A DNA stretch of 64,000 nt from Pseudomonas mosselii (GCF_019823065.1 NZ_CP081966.1:1264001-1328000); one strand, 5' to 3'. Positions 8,642-17,764 are shown, counted from the stretch's first letter. Notes: generated by a model not told the origin, from the letters alone. Numbers and translations are program-made.

Positions 8642-9334
8642 TCAGACCGAGGCGATTTCCTCGGCGGTCAGCGCCCTGAATTCTCCCGGATGCAATATCG
8701 GGTCCAGTGTGATCGACCCCATGCTTTCCCGATGCAGTCCCACGACCTTGTTCTGGAAGTGTCCGAACATCCGCTTCACCTGGTGATAGCGGCCCTCGAC
8801 GATGACCAGGCGCGCGCTGCGCGGGCCGAGGATGTCCAGCTGCGCGGGCAGGGTGGTGAGGTCTTCGAAGGCGAAGTAGAACCCTTCGCGGAACCGATCG
8901 ATGTAATGTGCACCGATTTCGTCCTCGGTGTGCACCAGATAGGTCTTGGGCTGCTTGGTCCGTGGCTGGGTCAGGCGCCGCGACCACTGACCATCGTTGG
9001 TCAGGATCAGCAGCCCGGTGGTGTTGTAGTCCAGACGTCCGGCGATGTGCAGGTCATCGCGCAGCGCTGCCGGCAGCAGGTCGAGCACGGTGCGGTGCTG
9101 CGGATCCTGGGTGGCGCTGACGCACCCGGCGGGCTTGTGCAGCATCAGGTAGCGCGCTGGACGCCCGGCCTGGTGCAGCTGCTCGTCGACCTCGACGCGG
9201 TTGAACTCGCGCACCTCCAGCAGCGGGTCGCCGGTCGGCAGGCCATCCACGCGCACGCGCCGCTGGGCCAGCAGCAGGCGCACTTGCTGGCGGTTGTAGC
9301 AGGGCAGGTTGCCGAGGAATCGGTCGAGGCGCAT
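8642..9334 (-). CDS. rsuA: Pseudouridine synthase, RsuA family
   Basis: Modifies a uridine in rRNA, most likely U516 of 16S rRNA. The 230-residue protein has an N-terminal S4 RNA-binding domain (MRLDRFLGNLPCYNRQQVR) and a catalytic domain with LHKPAGCVSATQD, the catalytic-Asp motif GRLDYNTTGLLILTNDG, KTYLVHTE and GRYHQVKRMFG. This order and length match RsuA rather than RluB/E/F, but the exact target is inferred. The cysteine-rich small gene ends 34 bases upstream of its start, so the three minus-strand genes from 11073 may be one unit. Confidence 0.87.
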   Translation of the reverse strand: MRLDRFLGNLPCYNRQQVRLLLAQRRVRVDGLPTGDPLLEVREFNRVEVDEQLHQAGRPARYLMLHKPAGCVSATQDPQHRTVLDLLPAALRDDLHIAGRLDYNTTGLLILTNDGQWSRRLTQPRTKQPKTYLVHTEDEIGAHYIDRFREGFYFAFEDLTTLPAQLDILGPRSARLVIVEGRYHQVKRMFGHFQNKVVGLHRESMGSITLDPILHPGEFRALTAEEIASV

Positions 9335-9368
9335 GGGGCGGGTCGCTTGCGGGAAATCGGCGCGCAGT

Positions 9369-9590
9369 CTAGCGGATCGTGCGCGCTGGCGCTGCCTTGA
9401 GCTGCGCGTCCACCTGCGCGCAGCGCGGGCACAGGCAGGCCTTGTCGCGCAGCTCGGCCGGCAGGGCCTCGATCAGCGTCGGGTCGATGGCCACGTCGAA
9501 GCACCAGCAGCCTTGCGCGGCGTTGCGCGGGTCGGCCAGGCCGCACTGGTTGAGGGCGCCACAGGCGGGGCAGCGTTGAAGTTCAGGCAT
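9369..9590 (-). CDS. Cysteine-rich CWC family small protein
   Basis: Protein of 73 residues with three CxxC-like groups: CPACGALNQCG, GCWCFD and CLCPRC. This resembles the cysteine-rich CWC family, presumably a zinc-binding fold of unknown role. The ATG at 9588-9590 lies inside the last codons of the upstream diguanylate cyclase gene (8-base overlap), indicating translational coupling. The predicted location is cytoplasmic; no signal peptide is present. Confidence 0.75.
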   Translation of the reverse strand: MPELQRCPACGALNQCGLADPRNAAQGCWCFDVAIDPTLIEALPAELRDKACLCPRCAQVDAQLKAAPARTIR

Positions 9591-11073
9591 GGTCGGGTCC
9601 GGGCATTTCGCTGCAGACGCGGTTGCGTCCGCCTTGTTTGGCACGATAGAGCGCATGGTCGGCCCGGGTCAGCAGGCTGTGCAGGCTGTCGTCGCGCCGC
9701 AGGGCGGACAGGCCGATGCTCACGGTCAGGCGCAGAGGCTGGTCGGCGTGGCTGAAGGTCAGTTGCTCGGTGCGCCGGCGGATCTTTTCCGCCACCTCGA
9801 TGGCCTGGCGGCCTTCGGCTTCGCGCAGCAGCACGATGAACTCCTCGCCGCCCCAGCGGCACAGTATATCGGACTGGCGCAGGCTGCCCTGCAGCACATT
9901 GGCGAACTGGCGCAGCACTTCGTCGCCGGCCAGGTGGCCATGGGTGTCGTTGAGGGTCTTGAAGTGGTCGAGGTCGATCAGCAGGGCGACCAGCGGCGCG
10001 CTGTCACGCTGTGCTTCGATGAGCGCCTGGCCGGCCAGCAGGTCAAAGCTGCGGCGATTGGGCAGGCCGGTGAGGCTGTCGAGGGTGGCCAGTGCCTCGG
10101 CGTTGTCCTGGTGCCGCTTGATCATGGCATTGAGCAGTGACAGGACTACCAGGGTAATCATGGCGCAAATAGCCAAGTTCAGGTACAGCGACTGGCGGAT
10201 GCGGTCCAGGGCGCCGCTTTCGCGCTTGTCCACCAGCAGGTACCAGTCCAGTTCCGGCAGCAGGCGCACATTGAGAAAGTGGCTGTGGCCGTCGTTGTCG
10301 GTGTACTCGTGACTGCCGCTGGCCGGTGTCGGCATGCGTGCCAGCAGGTCCTGCCACTGGCTGCTGTCGGCCAGTTGCTGGCCGGCGCGCAGGCCATGGG
10401 GGCCACCGTCGGAGCCGGTCAGCAAAACCTTTCCACCGGCGTCGGTGAACAGCACCGAGCGCTGGTAGCGTCGCTGGTATTCGTCGATCAGTCGGACCAC
10501 CGACTCCACGCTCAAGCCCACGCCGGCGGCACCGATGAAGCGCTGCTGATAATCGAGCACGCGGTGGTTGATGAATACGGTGGGTTTGTCCTGGTTGGCC
10601 ATGTCCACATCGACATTGATCTCATAGGGCTTGCCCGACTGGCGCAGGCGGAAGTACCAAGCGTCGCGCCAGGCGTCGGCCCGCACCTGCTTGAGCACGC
10701 CCTTGGCCTGGTAGTAGGTGAGGCTGCGGTCGGAGACGAAGAAGCTGGTGCAGGTGGCCTGACTGCCCATCACGGCGCCCAGGTAGCGGGTGATGCGCCC
10801 GGTGTCCTGCTCGCCGGCCAGCACCCAGTCGCGCAGGAAAGTGTCCTGGGCCATCATCGAGGCGATCAGCACCGGGCGGATCAGGTCTTTCTGGATCTCG
10901 GAGTAGACGGTGTCGGAGGTCAGCGGCAACTCGGTGTTGACGATGCCGTCGCGGATCGCCCCGCGCGAGGCGTAGTAGCCGAGCAGCGAGGTGGCCAGGA
11001 AGCCGCCGGCCAGCAGCAGCAGCAGGGCGACGAGCAGCGAGCGTTGCGAGAACAGGGCGGAAGGCGAAGGCAT
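9583..11073 (-). CDS. Membrane diguanylate cyclase with extracellular Cache-like sensor
   Basis: Makes cyclic-di-GMP in response to an unknown external cue. The 496-residue protein has a first membrane helix at about 12-34, a periplasmic sensor of about 240 residues containing the Cache-like NVDVDMANQDKPTVFINHRV and LLPELDWYLLVDK segments, a second helix near 290-312, and a C-terminal GGDEF domain (LTGLPNRRSF, then GGEEF). An RQSD I-site lies five residues before GGEEF, predicting product inhibition. Catalytic residues look intact. I chose the ATG at 11073, preceded by GGGAAG, over an upstream in-frame start ten codons earlier. Confidence 0.9.
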   Translation of the reverse strand: MPSPSALFSQRSLLVALLLLLAGGFLATSLLGYYASRGAIRDGIVNTELPLTSDTVYSEIQKDLIRPVLIASMMAQDTFLRDWVLAGEQDTGRITRYLGAVMGSQATCTSFFVSDRSLTYYQAKGVLKQVRADAWRDAWYFRLRQSGKPYEINVDVDMANQDKPTVFINHRVLDYQQRFIGAAGVGLSVESVVRLIDEYQRRYQRSVLFTDAGGKVLLTGSDGGPHGLRAGQQLADSSQWQDLLARMPTPASGSHEYTDNDGHSHFLNVRLLPELDWYLLVDKRESGALDRIRQSLYLNLAICAMITLVVLSLLNAMIKRHQDNAEALATLDSLTGLPNRRSFDLLAGQALIEAQRDSAPLVALLIDLDHFKTLNDTHGHLAGDEVLRQFANVLQGSLRQSDILCRWGGEEFIVLLREAEGRQAIEVAEKIRRRTEQLTFSHADQPLRLTVSIGLSALRRDDSLHSLLTRADHALYRAKQGGRNRVCSEMPGPDHA

Positions 11074-11285
11074 GATCTTCCCGTGAAGTGTGCCGGTGGC
11101 CACATTCTAGTGAGATGACCGAAAAATGACTGCATGTTTTTCAGGGTTATAGGACCTGTTTCAATTTGTTGCGCAAATGGCACTGAACCCTGTTGCCACG
11201 GTCTTATCCTGTGTCGACCAACTGCTTGTCGTCGACGCCCGCCAGCGTCGCTGTGCCGGGCACCCCTGCGGTCCAGGAGGCCGCC

Positions 11286-11723
11286 ATGTACCCACGAATC
11301 CTGCTCGTCGTCCTGCTCGGACTGCTGACCTCCGCCTGCGCCCCTTACTACGAGAGCGGTGGCTACTACCGCAGCGACTACTACACCAGCGATCGCTACG
11401 TTTACCCAGGCTATTACCGCCAGGACCGCTATTACGTGGTACCGCAGACCCGCTACTACTACCAGCCTGCGCCGCGTTACTACGGGCCGGCGCCGGTGCC
11501 ACAGTACCGCCCTTATCCGGCGCCCGGCATGCAACCGCGCTGGCACGGGAATCCGCGTTATGACTACGGCAACCGCCAGCGCTACGACTACGGTCGGGAT
11601 CGCGACCGCCACGACTACCGCAATGACGACCGTCGGGGCGATCGCTGGCACTCCAACGGGCAGGGCAACCGTGACCGTCGACCCGATGGGGGCCGCGGTG
11701 GCGAGCGGGGCTGGTCGCGGTGA
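11286..11723 (+). CDS. Tyr/Arg-rich putative lipoprotein
   Basis: A 145-residue exported protein with a hydrophobic signal and lipobox-like LLTSAC (Cys18), so probably lipid-anchored. The mature part is low-complexity: the first half is rich in YY pairs and proline (DYYTSDRYVYPGYYR, RYYYQPAPRYYG), the second half in Arg, Asp and Gly (RDRDRHDYRNDDRRG). No domain is recognised. The start is set by AGGAGG at 11275-11280. It stands alone, divergent from the cyclase and convergent with the next gene. Confidence 0.75.
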   Translation: MYPRILLVVLLGLLTSACAPYYESGGYYRSDYYTSDRYVYPGYYRQDRYYVVPQTRYYYQPAPRYYGPAPVPQYRPYPAPGMQPRWHGNPRYDYGNRQRYDYGRDRDRHDYRNDDRRGDRWHSNGQGNRDRRPDGGRGGERGWSR

Positions 11724-11736
11724 CAGGGCACTGACG

Positions 11737-12843
11737 TCATCCCAGTTCCGCCAACGGATGCCGCCCCTCCCAGACCTTGCTGAAATGCGCCTCCACCACC
11801 GCCGCCGGCACCTGCGCCACATCCGGCCAGTGCCAGTGCGGGGTGTTGTCCTTGTCCAACAGACGGGCGCGCACCCCCTCGCTGAACTCCGGGTGACGGC
11901 AGCAGTTCAGGCTCAGGGTGTATTCCATCTGGAATACCTGCGCCAGCGAAAGGTGCCGCGCCCGACGGATCTGCTCCCACACCAGGTGCGCCGTCAGCGG
12001 GCAGCCCTCGTGCAGGCGTTGGCCGGCCGCCGCCAGCACGGGATCGGCGTGCGTGGCCAGGCCGGCCAGGGCCCGCCAGGCCGCTACCGGGTCGGCCACG
12101 TCGAGCACTTCGTCGATCACGCCGCGGCGCGCCAGCCACTGGCCTTGCGGCAGTTCGGCGCAGGCGCGGTGCTGCTCGGCCTTGAGCAGGCTGTTGAGCT
12201 GCAGGGTGGTCTGCTCCTGCCAGTTCAATTGCAGCAGTTCCTCGATCAGCGCCTCCTGCTGGTGCTCGCCCAGGAAGCGATCGGCCAGGTTCAGGTCCAG
12301 TGCGTCACGGGCATTGAGCGGGGCGCCGGTGAGCCCCAGGAACAGGCCGAGCTTGCCCGGCAGTCGGGCGAGGAACCAGCTGGCGCCGACGTCCGGGTAC
12401 AGGCCGATGCTGATTTCCGGCATGGCTAGGCGGCTGCTGGGGGTGACGATACGCACCGCGGCGCCTTGCAGCAGGCCCATGCCGCCGCCCAGCACATGGC
12501 CGTGGCCCCAGCACAACAAGGGTTTGGGGTAGGTATGCAGGCGGTGGTCGAGGCGGTACTCGCTGGCGAAAAACGCAGCGGCCAGCGGCGGCACGCTGCC
12601 GGGGTGTTCGCGGCAGGCCTCGACCAGGGCGCGGACATCGCCGCCGGCACAGAAGGCCTTCGGCCCGTTGCCGCGCAGCAGCACGCAGACGATCCCGGGG
12701 TCGCTGGCCCAGGCGCGCAGCCGTTCGTCGAGCACCTCGATCATGGGCAGCGTCAGGGCGTTGAGCGCCTTGGGCGCATCCAGGGTGGCGATGCCGATAC
12801 GGGCGCCGTCGGCGCCGGTCAGTACCTCGCATTGAATGGACAT
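11737..12843 (-). CDS. Enoyl-CoA hydratase/isomerase family, 3-hydroxyisobutyryl-CoA hydrolase-like
   Basis: Crotonase-fold enzyme of 368 residues. The length and the ECH_2-type C-terminal region (DPVAAWRALAGLA, LTAHLVWEQIRRAR, YTLSLNCCRHPEFSEGVRARLLDKD) point to the 3-hydroxyisobutyryl-CoA hydrolase branch used in valine breakdown rather than a simple hydratase. The oxyanion-hole segments FCAGGDVRALVE and HGHVLGGGMGL are present, as is MPEISIGLYPDVGASWFL. No other valine-degradation gene is adjacent, so the substrate is inferred from family. Confidence 0.8.
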   Translation of the reverse strand: MSIQCEVLTGADGARIGIATLDAPKALNALTLPMIEVLDERLRAWASDPGIVCVLLRGNGPKAFCAGGDVRALVEACREHPGSVPPLAAAFFASEYRLDHRLHTYPKPLLCWGHGHVLGGGMGLLQGAAVRIVTPSSRLAMPEISIGLYPDVGASWFLARLPGKLGLFLGLTGAPLNARDALDLNLADRFLGEHQQEALIEELLQLNWQEQTTLQLNSLLKAEQHRACAELPQGQWLARRGVIDEVLDVADPVAAWRALAGLATHADPVLAAAGQRLHEGCPLTAHLVWEQIRRARHLSLAQVFQMEYTLSLNCCRHPEFSEGVRARLLDKDNTPHWHWPDVAQVPAAVVEAHFSKVWEGRHPLAELG

Positions 12844-12971
12844 GGACTACCTCGCGCAGGTCATCCCCTCAGTATGGCCTGCTGCGGCGAAGCTGCCGGT
12901 CGTCGGTCGGATCGATTGACAAGCCGGCCCGGCTTTCCTAGTGTCGCGGCACTTTGCTTTTGGATGCCCCC

Positions 12972-13664
12972 ATGACCGACGACGATCGCATCAAACTCGA
13001 ACCCAGCTGGAAGGCCGCGTTGCGCGCCGAGTTCGACCAGCCCTACATGCAGCAGCTGCGCGAGTTCCTGCGTGCGGAGCACGCCGCCGGCAAGGAGATC
13101 TACCCGCCTGGGCCGCTGATCTTCAACGCCCTGAATTCCACACCGCTGGAGCAGGTCAAGGTGGTCATCCTCGGCCAGGACCCATACCACGGTCCCGGCC
13201 AGGCCCATGGCCTGTGCTTCTCGGTGCAGCCGGGTATCCCCACGCCGCCATCGCTGGTCAATATCTACAAAGAGCTGCAGCGCGATCTCAACCTGCCGAT
13301 CCCCGCGCATGGCTATCTGCAGAGCTGGGCCGAGCAGGGCGTGCTGCTGCTCAACACCACCATGACCGTGGAGCGTGCCAATGCCGCGTCCCACGCGAAG
13401 AGAGGTTGGGAGTTCTTCACCGACCGGATCATCCAGGTGGTCAGCGAGCAGTGCCCGAACGTGGTGTTCCTGCTGTGGGGCTCCCATGCGCAGAGCAAGC
13501 AGAAGCTGATCGATGCCAGCAAGCACCTGGTGCTCAAGTCGGTGCATCCCTCGCCGCTGTCGGCTTACCGTGGGTTCTTTGGTTGCGGGCATTTCAGCCG
13601 TACCAACAGCTTCCTGGAGCAACGCGGGATGGCGCCGATCGATTGGGCGTTGCCGCCGTTGTGA
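12972..13664 (+). CDS. ung: Uracil-DNA glycosylase
   Basis: Removes uracil from DNA to start base-excision repair. The 230-residue protein has the family-1 motifs: [18 protein letters not shown] with the water-activating Asp, [18 protein letters not shown], and [14 protein letters not shown] with the catalytic His. I chose the ATG at 12972 because residues from there match the usual length; an in-frame extension six codons upstream adds nothing recognisable. It ends at a strong hairpin shared with the convergent abrB-like gene. Confidence 0.96.
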   Translation: MTDDDRIKLEPSWKAALRAEFDQPYMQQLREFLRAEHAAGKEIYPPGPLIFNALNSTPLEQVKVVILGQDPYHGPGQAHGLCFSVQPGIPTPPSLVNIYKELQRDLNLPIPAHGYLQSWAEQGVLLLNTTMTVERANAASHAKRGWEFFTDRIIQVVSEQCPNVVFLLWGSHAQSKQKLIDASKHLVLKSVHPSPLSAYRGFFGCGHFSRTNSFLEQRGMAPIDWALPPL

Positions 13665-13705
13665 CATGAAATCAAAGGGCCGCTTCGCGGCCCTTTGATT
13701 TCATG
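13665..13705. terminator. Perfect bidirectional terminator between ung and abrB-like gene
   Basis: Perfect 18-base stem with a cTTCGc-type 5-base loop, symmetrical A-rich and T-rich flanks inside the stem. It begins right after the ung stop and includes the stop codon of the opposing gene, so it serves both transcripts. Confidence 0.9.
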
Positions 13706-14726
13706 TCCTGGCCCAGCGCCTGAACAACGGCTCGGCCAGGAACAGCACGAACAACAGCCTCATCACCTGCAGCGCCGTCACCAGCGGCACGGACAGTTGC
13801 AGGGTCTCCGCCGTCAGGCTCATCTCGGCGATGCCCCCGGGCATCATCCCCAGCGTCAGCGAGCGCAGGTCCAGGTGCGTCAGCAGGCTCAACGCCCAGG
13901 CCGCGCCTGCGGCGATCAGCATGCACAGTGCCGTGGCCAGCAATGTCCGGCCAAGGAACGACGGCGCCCGGCGGAAGAATGCGCGGTTGAAGTGACAGGC
14001 CAGGCCGCTGCCGATCAGCCACTGGCCGATCTGGCTGGCGCCGTTGGGCAGGCCGATCTGCAGGTTGCCCGCCAGGCTCACGCTGGCTGCCACCAGCAAC
14101 GGTCCGAACAACCAGGGGTTGGGCTGGCGCAGACGCTGCCAGAGCAACGCCATCAGCACCCCCAGCGGCGCGATCAATACCAGCCAGCCCCAGCTCACGC
14201 TGCCGGCATGGTTCAGCGGCGCGCCATCGCCAAGCAGCAACTTGAACAGCGCCGGCACGCACAGCACCACCGCCAGCACCCGCAGGCTCTGCGCCGCGGC
14301 CACCTGGCTGAGCACCGCGCCGTTGCGCGCGCCGAGGTTGACCATCTCGCCCGAACCGCCCGGCATGCTGGCGAAGAACGCCGTGGCGCGGTCCTCACCG
14401 GTGCGCCGCAACAGCCACACGCTGATCACGCTGGAGAGGGTGGTGAACAGCGCGCCGAAGAAGATCAGCGCGAAGTGACTGGCCACCTGTTCGATCACCG
14501 CCGGGGTGAAGTGCAGGCCGATGCCGATGCCGATGATCCATTGCCCGCATTTGCGACCATTGGGGATTTCACTGAGTTGCCAGGGGGTAAGGCAGCGCAC
14601 CAGGATGATCGCCAGCAACGAGCCGATCATCCACGGCAAGGGCCAGCCGACCTTGCTGGCGAGAAATCCGCCGGCAAGGCCGACCAGTCCGGTGGCCCAG
14701 AACAGTGGCACCGAGCGATCAGGCAT
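13701..14726 (-). CDS. AbrB/AmoA-like inner-membrane protein
   Basis: Polytopic membrane protein of about 341 residues with roughly ten hydrophobic helices in two similar halves; GQWIIGIGIGLHFTP in the first half parallels GQWLIGSGLACHFN in the second, and FFASMPGGSGEMVNLG parallels LGMMPGGIAEMSLTA. This internal duplication typifies the family often labelled AbrB or ammonia-monooxygenase-like; transport is suspected but no substrate is known. Its start lies within the end of tctA, so it is the last gene of the tricarboxylate operon. Despite the name it is not a DNA-binding AbrB regulator. Confidence 0.8.
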   Translation of the reverse strand: MPDRSVPLFWATGLVGLAGGFLASKVGWPLPWMIGSLLAIILVRCLTPWQLSEIPNGRKCGQWIIGIGIGLHFTPAVIEQVASHFALIFFGALFTTLSSVISVWLLRRTGEDRATAFFASMPGGSGEMVNLGARNGAVLSQVAAAQSLRVLAVVLCVPALFKLLLGDGAPLNHAGSVSWGWLVLIAPLGVLMALLWQRLRQPNPWLFGPLLVAASVSLAGNLQIGLPNGASQIGQWLIGSGLACHFNRAFFRRAPSFLGRTLLATALCMLIAAGAAWALSLLTHLDLRSLTLGMMPGGIAEMSLTAETLQLSVPLVTALQVMRLLFVLFLAEPLFRRWART

Positions 14727-16233
14727 CGGCCATGGCCCGGCGTTGCAGGGCACGTTTGCGCCAGCTGCGCAGCAGCGGCAGGCTCAGCATGCACACCACC
14801 AGCACCCACACACCCATGCTGATCGGGCTCGACCAGAGGATGCCCAGTTCACCGTTGGAGATCGACAGCGCGCGGCGCAGGTTCTGTTCCATCAGCCCGC
14901 CGAGGATGAAGCCCAGCAGTATCGGCGAAAGCGGGAAGTCCAGCTTGCGCAGGATGTAGCCCATGATGCCGATACCGACCATCAGGAACAGGTCGAAGGT
15001 GGTGGCATGCACCGCGTACACGCCGATCGCGGTGATGATCGCGATCACCGGCACCAGCGCCCAGTTCGGCACGGCGAGGATGCGGGTGAACACACGGATC
15101 ATCGGCACGTTGAGGACGATCAGCATGAGGTTGGCGATGAACAGCGAGGCGATCAGCCCCCAGACGATGTCCGGCTGTTGCTCGAACAGCAGCGGGCCGG
15201 GGGTGATGTTGTACAGGGTCAGCGCGCCGATCATCACTGCGGTGGTACCCGAGCCGGGCACGCCGAGGGTCAGCATCGGCACCAGGGCGCCGCAGCAGGA
15301 GGCGCCGATGGCGGTTTCAGGCGCGGCCAGGCCACGGGCGTCGCCCTTGCCGAACTTGCCTTTGTCGCCGGCGATGCGTTTTTCGGTCATGTAGGCCACG
15401 GCACTGGCCAGGGTCGCGCCGGCACCCGGCAACACGCCCATGAAGAAGCCCAGCAGGCCGCAACGGATGTTGACGAAGAACACCGAGGCCGCTTCCTTGA
15501 GGTTGAACAGCATGCGCCCGGTGGCCTTGACCGCCACATGACCGTGGTGGGTCTTTTCCAGCAGCAGGAGGATCTCGCTGATGGAGAACAGGCCCAGCAC
15601 CAGCACCACGAACTGGATGCCATCGGCCAGGTGCACGCTGTCGCCGGTGAAACGGTACACGCCGCTGTTGGCGTCGATGCCCACTGCCGAGAGGAACAGG
15701 CCGATCAGCGCGGCGATAAAGGTTTTCAGCGGCTTGTCGCCGGCCATGCCGCCGAGGGCGACGATGGCGAACACCATCAGCACGAAGTACTCCGCCGGCC
15801 CGAAGGCGATCGCCCATTTCGCCAGCAGCGGGGCGAACAGCACCATGCCGCAGGTGGCGATGAAGGCGCCGATGAACGAACTCCAGGCCGACAGCGACAG
15901 GGCCACGCCGGCCAGGCCCTGGCGGGCCATGGGGTAGCCGTCGAGGGTGGTCATCACGGTGGAGGCTTCGCCGGGGATGTTCAGCAGGATCGAGCTGATC
16001 CGCCCACCGTATTCGCAGCCCAGGTACACCGCGGCCAGTAGGATCAGCGCCGACTCTGGCGGCAGGCCGAGGGCGAAGGCGATGGGGATCAGCAGGGCCA
16101 CGCCGTTGATCGGGCCCAGGCCCGGCAGCAGCCCAACCACGGTGCCGATCAGGGTGCCGGTCAGGGCGGTGACCAGGTTGTACGGGCTCAGGGCGACGCC
16201 GAAGCCCTGGCCCAGGTAGCTCAAGGTATCCAT
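14719..16233 (-). CDS. tctA: Tripartite tricarboxylate transporter large permease TctA
   Basis: Large membrane subunit of the TctCBA tricarboxylate transporter, carrying citrate or similar acids across the inner membrane by a secondary mechanism with binding protein TctC. The 504-residue protein shows the family signature GTVVGLLPGLGPINGVALLIP near the N-terminus, GGRISSILLNIPGEASTVMTT, and the mirrored ALVPMLTLGVPGSGTTAVMIG, with about twelve hydrophobic helices. It starts three bases after the tctB stop and overlaps the abrB-like start by 8 bases. Confidence 0.95.
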   Translation of the reverse strand: MDTLSYLGQGFGVALSPYNLVTALTGTLIGTVVGLLPGLGPINGVALLIPIAFALGLPPESALILLAAVYLGCEYGGRISSILLNIPGEASTVMTTLDGYPMARQGLAGVALSLSAWSSFIGAFIATCGMVLFAPLLAKWAIAFGPAEYFVLMVFAIVALGGMAGDKPLKTFIAALIGLFLSAVGIDANSGVYRFTGDSVHLADGIQFVVLVLGLFSISEILLLLEKTHHGHVAVKATGRMLFNLKEAASVFFVNIRCGLLGFFMGVLPGAGATLASAVAYMTEKRIAGDKGKFGKGDARGLAAPETAIGASCCGALVPMLTLGVPGSGTTAVMIGALTLYNITPGPLLFEQQPDIVWGLIASLFIANLMLIVLNVPMIRVFTRILAVPNWALVPVIAIITAIGVYAVHATTFDLFLMVGIGIMGYILRKLDFPLSPILLGFILGGLMEQNLRRALSISNGELGILWSSPISMGVWVLVVCMLSLPLLRSWRKRALQRRAMADA

Positions 16234-16236
16234 GTG

Positions 16237-16695
16237 TCAGTTCTCCAGTACGTCGAGCAGGCCGAGGGGCAGGGGCACGTCCATCACGCGGTCGAACAGC
16301 CAGTAGAGGAACAGGCTCATGCCCACCACCACGAGGGCGCTGTGCAGCCAGCGGCCACCATAAAGGCGGGCCATGGGCACGCCGGCCAGGATGGCGCTGA
16401 GGATGAAGCCCAGGGCTTCGAAGGTGCTGGCGAAGACGATCAGCAGGCCGACGCAGGCGGCGATCTTGATCAGGGTCTCGCGGTCCAGCTCCGGTTCGTC
16501 GTCCTTGCGTACGATGGGCGTGGGGCGGATCGCCAGGTACAGCAGGCCCAGGCTCATCAGGCCGAGCATCAATAGTGGGTAGGCGCGCGGGCCGACCGGT
16601 TCATAGGAGAAGGCGGCCTGATAGGGCCAGGCCATGACTGCCAGGGCGGCGCATACCGCCAGCAGGACCAGGGCGAAGAGGCGTTGCAGGATCAT
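16237..16695 (-). CDS. tctB: Tripartite tricarboxylate transporter small permease TctB
   Basis: Small membrane subunit of the transporter: 152 residues with four hydrophobic segments and the conserved early PRAYPLLMLGLMSLGL stretch. I place the start at the ATG at 16695, preceded by GAGGA; a GTG nine codons earlier is possible. It lies between tctC and tctA in the standard tctCBA order. Confidence 0.9.
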   Translation of the reverse strand: MILQRLFALVLLAVCAALAVMAWPYQAAFSYEPVGPRAYPLLMLGLMSLGLLYLAIRPTPIVRKDDEPELDRETLIKIAACVGLLIVFASTFEALGFILSAILAGVPMARLYGGRWLHSALVVVGMSLFLYWLFDRVMDVPLPLGLLDVLEN

Positions 16696-16730
16696 GGGAG
16701 AATCCTCGGTAATGTTCGACACGGCGCGGC

Positions 16731-16751
16731 CCCCTGTAGGAGCGGGGGAGG
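16731..16751. repeat. Partial REP-like element
   Basis: CCCTGTAGGAGCGGGGGAGG in the tctC-tctB gap matches half of the Pseudomonas REP repeat; it is too short to be a full hairpin unit. Confidence 0.4.
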
Positions 16752-16752
16752 C

Positions 16753-17733
16753 TTACTGGATCAGCCCGAACTCACGGGCCAGCGCCTTGTAGTCCGCCAC
16801 CTGTTTCTTCACATAGCCGTCCAGCTCCTCGCCGGTCATGGCGAACGGGAACAGTTCGCGCTGGTCGCGCAGCTTGGCGAAGTCCTCGGACGCCAGCAGC
16901 TTGTCGAACGAAGCCTTCCACCAGGCATAGTCCTCGTCGCTGACCTTTGGCCCCAGGTAGAAGCCGCGCACCACCGGCCAGACGATGTCGTAGCCCTGCT
17001 CCTTGGCGGTGGGGATGTCCTTCATCTCCGGCTCGTCCAGGCGCTTGTCGGAGAACACCGCGAGGATGCGCATGTTGCCGCTCTGGATGTGCGGCATGGA
17101 GTCGGAAATGTCGGTGGAGCCAACCTGAATGTGCCCGCCCAGCAGCGCGGTGGCGATCTCGCCACCGCCTTCAAGTGCCACGTAGCGCAGGTCGCGCGGG
17201 TTGATCCCGGCGGCCTTGGCGATCAGCGCGGTCTGCATCCAGTCCTGGCTGCCGACGGTGCCGCCGGAGCCGATCACCACCTTGCTCGGGTCTTTCTTCA
17301 GCGCCGCGACCAGGTCGTCGAGGGTCTTGTAGGGCGAGTCGCTCTTCACCGCGATGGCGCCATAGCTGGTGCCGACCGCGGCCAGCCATTTCACCGCGTT
17401 CTCGTCGAAGCGGCCGAACTTGCCCTGGGCCAGGTTCAGCAGCGAGCCGCTGGACCAGGCCACCAGTGTGCCGGCATCCGCCGGGCGCTGGGCGACCACG
17501 GCGTTGTAGGCCACCGCGCCGACGCCGCCGGGCATGTAGGTCACGCGCATGGGCTTGCTGAGGATCTTCTCGTTGACCAGGGCGCTCTGCACCAGCTTGC
17601 AGGTCAGGTCGAAACCGCCGCCGGGCGAGGCCGGGGCGATGCATTCGGGGCGTTTCGGTTCGGCGGCCAGGGCGTTGCCGGCCAGCAGCAGGCAACCGGT
17701 GGCCAGGACGAGGCGGCGCAGTGAAAAGGTCAT
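16753..17733 (-). CDS. tctC: Tricarboxylate-binding periplasmic protein TctC
   Basis: Captures tricarboxylates in the periplasm for TctAB. The 326-residue protein has a 23-residue signal peptide ending NALAA and the Bug/TctC-type fold, with ECIAPASPGGGFDLTC, the MRVTYMPGGVGAVAYN ligand loop, SGGTVGSQDWMQTALI and ILAVFSDKRLDEPEMKDIPT. The SD GGAG precedes the ATG. An AACAACAA motif lies just upstream of the ribosome-binding site, suggesting Crc/Hfq translational repression when better carbon sources are present. Confidence 0.94.
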   Translation of the reverse strand: MTFSLRRLVLATGCLLLAGNALAAEPKRPECIAPASPGGGFDLTCKLVQSALVNEKILSKPMRVTYMPGGVGAVAYNAVVAQRPADAGTLVAWSSGSLLNLAQGKFGRFDENAVKWLAAVGTSYGAIAVKSDSPYKTLDDLVAALKKDPSKVVIGSGGTVGSQDWMQTALIAKAAGINPRDLRYVALEGGGEIATALLGGHIQVGSTDISDSMPHIQSGNMRILAVFSDKRLDEPEMKDIPTAKEQGYDIVWPVVRGFYLGPKVSDEDYAWWKASFDKLLASEDFAKLRDQRELFPFAMTGEELDGYVKKQVADYKALAREFGLIQ

Positions 17734-17751
17734 CGTCTATCTCCGTGAGCG

Positions 17752-17759
17752 TTGTTGTT
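17752..17759 (-). promoter_or_regulatory. Crc/Hfq-type A-rich motif before tctC
   Basis: On the minus strand the bases are AACAACAA, fitting AANAANAA, located between the opdH stop and the tctC ribosome-binding site. Confidence 0.5.
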
Positions 17760-17764
17760 ATGGG

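Noticed and set aside
13701..14726. AbrB-type DNA-binding regulator
   Set aside because: The protein is a hydrophobic multi-helix membrane protein; only the family label suggests a regulator.
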